This document shows positions 8,755 to 10,790 of a stretch of 10,790 nucleotides of DNA, piece after piece (position 1 is the first letter of the stretch; each line of letters opens with the position of its first letter). The stretch comes from Candidatus Altimarinota bacterium (GTDB lineage: Bacteria > Patescibacteriota > Gracilibacteria > BD1-5 > UBA2023): NCBI GenBank assembly GCA_947373235.1, contig CANBWW010000031.1:1-10790 (forward strand), in the 5' to 3' direction. Made by a program: the position numbers and the translations under genes. A model generated the notes under the pieces. The model saw nothing but the letters and a program-made list of their open reading frames with translations, did not search any database and was not told where the DNA came from.

Positions 8755-9948
8755 TTACGCGATAACTTTTGCAACCACACCAGAACCAACGGTACGACCA
8801 CCTTCACGAATCGCGAAGCGAAGACCTTGATCCATAGCGATAGGAGCACCAAGAGTGATAGTCATTTTGATGTTATCACCAGGCATTACCATTTCTACAC
8901 CAGCTGGAAGCTCAATAGCACCAGTTACATCAGTCGTTCTGAAATAGAACTGAGGTTTGTAACCCTGGAAGAATGGAGTATGACGTCCACCTTCATCTTT
9001 CGTAAGTACGTATACTTCTGCATCGAACTGAGTATGAGGTTTGATAGATCCTGGTTTTGCAAGAACTTGTCCGCGCTCTACATCTGTACGTTCGATACCT
9101 CGGAGAAGAAGACCAGCATTATCACCAGCTTGACCTTGATCAAGAAGTTTGTGGAACATTTCGATACCAGTAACCGTAGTTTTGCGAGTATCACGAATTC
9201 CGAGAATTTCGATTTCATCACCAACTTTGATAATACCTTGTTCGATCTTACCAGTAACTACAGTACCACGACCCTTGATTGAGAATACATCCTCAACTGG
9301 CATAATAAATGGCTTATCAAGAGCACGTTCAGGAACTGGAACGTATGCTTCGATTGCATCGAAGAGAGCAATAACTTCTTTTGCACCGTAAGGTTTTTCC
9401 ATATCATCTGGATTTTCGAGAGCCACAAGCCCTGAACCACGAATAACAGGAAGATCATCACCAGGAAATTCATATTTTGAAAGAAGTTCACGGATTTCCA
9501 TTTCTACGAGATCAAGCATTTCTGCATCATCTACCATATCACACTTATTCATCCATACAACGATGTAAGGAACACCCACTTGACGAGCAAGAAGAATATG
9601 CTCACGAGTTTGTGCCATTGGTCCGTCAGTTGCAGCAACTACAAGAATAGCAGCATCCATCTGAGCGGCACCAGTAATCATGTTCTTTACATAGTCAGCA
9701 TGACCTGGACAGTCAACGTGAGCATAGTGACGAGTTCCAGTTTGGTACTCAACGTGAGCAGTATTGATAGTAATACCACGTGCCTTTTCTTCTGGAGCTG
9801 CATCGATTTTGTCGAATGCAGTTACTTCACCACCGTATTTCTTAGCGAGAACGATAGAGAAGGCAGCCGTAGAAGTAGTTTTACCGTGGTCAACGTGACC
9901 AATAGTACCAATGTTCAAATGTGGTTTTGTACGATCGTATGTAGCCAT
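8755..9948 (-). CDS. tuf: Elongation factor Tu
   Basis: 397 aa, the standard EF-Tu length, ending in TAA. The GTPase that delivers aminoacyl-tRNA to the ribosome. G-domain motifs are GHVDHGKT (17-24), RGITINTAHVEY (switch I), DCPGH, NKCD and a GSGL variant of the usual GSAL. Domains 2 and 3 follow with FSIKGRGTVVTGKIEQG, GGRHTPFF and the C-terminal GRTVGSGVVAKVI. None of its 40 glycines uses TGA, in contrast to gyrA and the surface genes, as expected if a very highly expressed gene avoids the reassigned codon. fusA and rpsG, usual upstream partners, are not present; two small basic ORFs and tRNAs precede it. The start is preceded by TTTTTTCCTTCCT rather than a Shine-Dalgarno. Confidence 0.98.
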   Translation of the reverse strand: MATYDRTKPHLNIGTIGHVDHGKTTSTAAFSIVLAKKYGGEVTAFDKIDAAPEEKARGITINTAHVEYQTGTRHYAHVDCPGHADYVKNMITGAAQMDAAILVVAATDGPMAQTREHILLARQVGVPYIVVWMNKCDMVDDAEMLDLVEMEIRELLSKYEFPGDDLPVIRGSGLVALENPDDMEKPYGAKEVIALFDAIEAYVPVPERALDKPFIMPVEDVFSIKGRGTVVTGKIEQGIIKVGDEIEILGIRDTRKTTVTGIEMFHKLLDQGQAGDNAGLLLRGIERTDVERGQVLAKPGSIKPHTQFDAEVYVLTKDEGGRHTPFFQGYKPQFYFRTTDVTGAIELPAGVEMVMPGDNIKMTITLGAPIAMDQGLRFAIREGGRTVGSGVVAKVIA

Positions 9949-9981
9949 AGGAAGGAAAAAATGAATAATAAATGCTTAAGT

Positions 9982-10008
9982 AGTGTATCGAAAAGAGGAA
10001 AAATGCAA
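9982..10008 (-). promoter_or_regulatory. Possible promoter of tuf
   Basis: On the minus strand, TTGCAT (10003-10008) and TACACT (9982-9987) are 15 bases apart, in the 64-base gap upstream of tuf. The spacing is shorter than ideal; tuf may instead be read from further upstream. Confidence 0.35.
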
Positions 10009-10012
10009 GTTT

Positions 10013-10099
10013 TTATTTCTTGGTTTTCTTCATCTTTTTATTGATACGAGTCACAGCTTTTTTGAGCTTTTTGTGTGCGTAGGTAGTAAGACGTGGCAT
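10013..10099 (-). CDS. Very small basic protein, unknown
   Basis: 28 aa, ATG at 10099 and TAA at 10013: MPRLTTYAHKKLKKAV then TRINKKMKKTKK. Twelve of the 28 residues are Lys or Arg and none are acidic. Composition and its place between the 70-aa basic protein and tuf suggest a ribosome-associated or RNA-binding peptide, but I recognise no family. It uses no TGA. The start is preceded by CCCTTTTTTCT, as for other starts here. A chance ORF is possible given the length, though the strongly biased composition, clean TAA and fit between neighbours favour a real gene. Confidence 0.55.
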   Translation of the reverse strand: MPRLTTYAHKKLKKAVTRINKKMKKTKK

Positions 10100-10142
10100 A
10101 GAAAAAAGGGTTATGGGTAGAGTATTTTTATTTCTGAAAAAA

Positions 10143-10355
10143 TTAGATTTTTGCAGGATTGATTGCATACTTTTTAAATTTGGCCATAACAATACTCATG
10201 GCATTTTTGAGCCAAAGAGTTTCCCCTTCAAACGCGATACGTGCTTGAAGTTTCTTGTAATGCTTGATCGCATGCTGAAGTTTTTTTCCAGAGTATGCTC
10301 ATTTTCTTTTTACAGAATATACAAGATTGTGTGGGCGCTTATTTCGAAGTCACAT
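10143..10355 (-). CDS. Small basic protein, unknown (uses TGA-Gly at codon 2)
   Basis: 70 aa, ATG at 10355, TAA at 10143. It is open only under code 25: TGA occurs at codon 2 (directly after the start) and codon 19. An in-frame TAA lies five codons upstream of the ATG, so this is the only reasonable ATG. The sequence begins MGLRNKRPHNLVYSVKRKG and continues AYSGKKLQHAIKHYKKLQ. It is rich in Lys/Arg/His and probably helical from about 24 to 62. There is no signal peptide or membrane segment. Size, charge and location between tRNA genes and tuf suggest a nucleic-acid or ribosome-associated protein, but I do not recognise the family. Confidence 0.65.
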
Positions 10356-10388
10356 AATAATTTGTGGTTATAAAGTTTTTAAAGTTTG

Positions 10389-10429
10389 TAAGGTTTACAG
10401 GGAGAAGTGTAGCGCACTTCAGTACCTTA
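10389..10429 (-). other. Two-tier stem-loop between tRNA-Ala and the 70-aa gene
   Basis: Outer stem TAAGGT/ACCTTA (10389-10394 with 10424-10429) encloses inner stem GAAGTG/CACTTC (10404-10409 with 10415-10420). No T-tract follows on the minus strand. It may be a leader structure, a weak terminator for tRNA-Ala or a tRNA-processing element. Confidence 0.4.
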
Positions 10430-10447
10430 TAAATTTTAGAACAAATA

Positions 10448-10524
10448 TGGTGGAGCCTAAGGGAGTCGAACCCTTGACCTCCTGCGTGCAAAACAGGCGC
10501 TCTAGCCAACTGAGCTAAGGCCCC
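10448..10524 (-). tRNA. tRNA-Ala (anticodon UGC)
   Basis: 77 bases including encoded CCA. The acceptor GGGGCCT pairs fully with AGGCTCC and contains the G3:U70 pair that defines alanine identity. The D-arm is GCTC...GAGC. The anticodon stem CCTGT/GCAGG holds the loop TTTGCAC, giving anticodon UGC. The T-arm GGTTCGACT is normal. Confidence 0.97.
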
Positions 10525-10610
10525 AAAGTAACTAAAAACGGGAAGAGAATAGTTAAAATGGGAAAGTTACCGGTATCTTTTGTTTATTAGTTTTTATCTA
10601 TGGATTAATA

Positions 10611-10687
10611 TGGCGGTGCTGACGAGACTCGAACTCGCGACCTCTGCCGTGACAGGGCAGCGCTCTAACCAACTGAGCTAAGGACCC
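10611..10687 (-). tRNA. tRNA-Asp (anticodon GUC) with mismatched acceptor stem
   Basis: 77 bases including encoded CCA. The D-arm (GCTC/GAGC), anticodon stem CTGCC/GGCAG with loop CTGTCAC (anticodon GUC) and T-arm GCGAG-TTCGAGT-CTCGT are all intact. The discriminator is G73, as expected for aspartate. However, the 5' acceptor strand GGGTCCT and the 3' strand CAGCACC form only three of seven pairs. The 3' strand would pair perfectly with GGTGCTG. The 5' end instead resembles that of the neighbouring tRNA-Ala (GGGGCCT). Either the gene is a chimera or pseudogene, or the sequence was misjoined within the conserved D-arm. Confidence 0.8.
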
Positions 10688-10790
10688 AAAGACCGTGCAT
10701 TGCGGTAGTCAATTCCGAAAGCACGGCAGCATTGGCTACAGGTCATGACTCCTGTAGATGACCGAGACTAAACCGGCCAAGAGGGGCAGC
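10688..10790. other. GC-rich unidentified stretch at window end
   Basis: 56 of the last 100 bases are G or C, clearly above the rest of the window. Inverted repeats are present: CCGTGC/GCACGG (10693-10698 with 10720-10725), CTACAGG/CCTGTAG around 10736-10757, and TTGGC/GCCAA. It could be a structured RNA, the 3' end of a gene (one minus frame reads 17 codons, LPLLAGLVSVIYRSHDL, to TAG at 10736) or foreign sequence joined at the abnormal tRNA-Asp. I cannot decide which. Confidence 0.4.

Noticed and set aside
8740..9282. A 180-codon plus-strand open frame
   Set aside because: It is antisense to tuf and has no recognisable domain.
10327..10518. Plus-strand frame with MVEPKGVEPLTSCVQ
   Set aside because: This is the familiar spurious translation of the antisense of a tRNA gene (tRNA-Ala here).

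Overview
This is a compact, AT-rich, gene-dense chromosomal window in which every gene lies on the minus strand. Read with the standard bacterial code, several genes fall apart at in-frame TGA codons. Read with TGA as glycine (NCBI code 25) they become full-length proteins. In GyrA, TGA falls on invariant glycines, including the GyrA box (QRRG-TGA-KG) and the DGQ-TGA-NFGS motif. I count 31 in-frame TGA codons in six genes. Every gene whose end is visible stops with TAA, except khpA, which uses TAG. This code is known from the candidate phyla Absconditabacteria (SR1) and Gracilibacteria (BD1-5), so the source is very probably a member of one of these reduced, host-associated lineages. I cannot tell which.

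Layout in transcription order, right to left. 10790-10688 is a GC-rich (56%) stretch I cannot identify. Next come tRNA-Asp(GUC), whose acceptor stem does not pair properly, and a well-formed tRNA-Ala(UGC). Two small, very basic unknown proteins (70 and 28 aa) follow, then tuf (EF-Tu), rpsJ (uS10), rpmB (bL28), tRNA-Leu(UAA), rpsP (bS16) and khpA (KH-domain RNA-binding protein). Two tandem paralogous TrbC/VirB2-type (T4SS pilin-like) membrane proteins come next, then gyrA. The left end holds two exported proteins: a 567-aa protein with an N-terminal RlpA-like double-psi beta-barrel and a C-terminal CAP domain, and a large secreted beta-propeller protein cut by the window edge.

Functionally, 7.3-10.5 kb is a translation block. 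It keeps remnants of the classical tuf-rpsJ and rpsP-khpA neighbourhoods, but separate promoters and hairpins break it up. The region 1-7.3 kb combines gyrase with envelope or surface proteins, which fits an organism that lives attached to other cells. Genes expected to be highly expressed (tuf, ribosomal proteins) contain no TGA. The surface and pilin-like genes and gyrA do use it.

No start codon is preceded by a recognisable Shine-Dalgarno motif. Many are preceded by pyrimidine tracts such as TTTTTTCCT-ATG. No insertion sequence, CRISPR array or prophage is visible. Gaps between genes are all under about 110 bases and hold promoters, hairpins or nothing recognisable.
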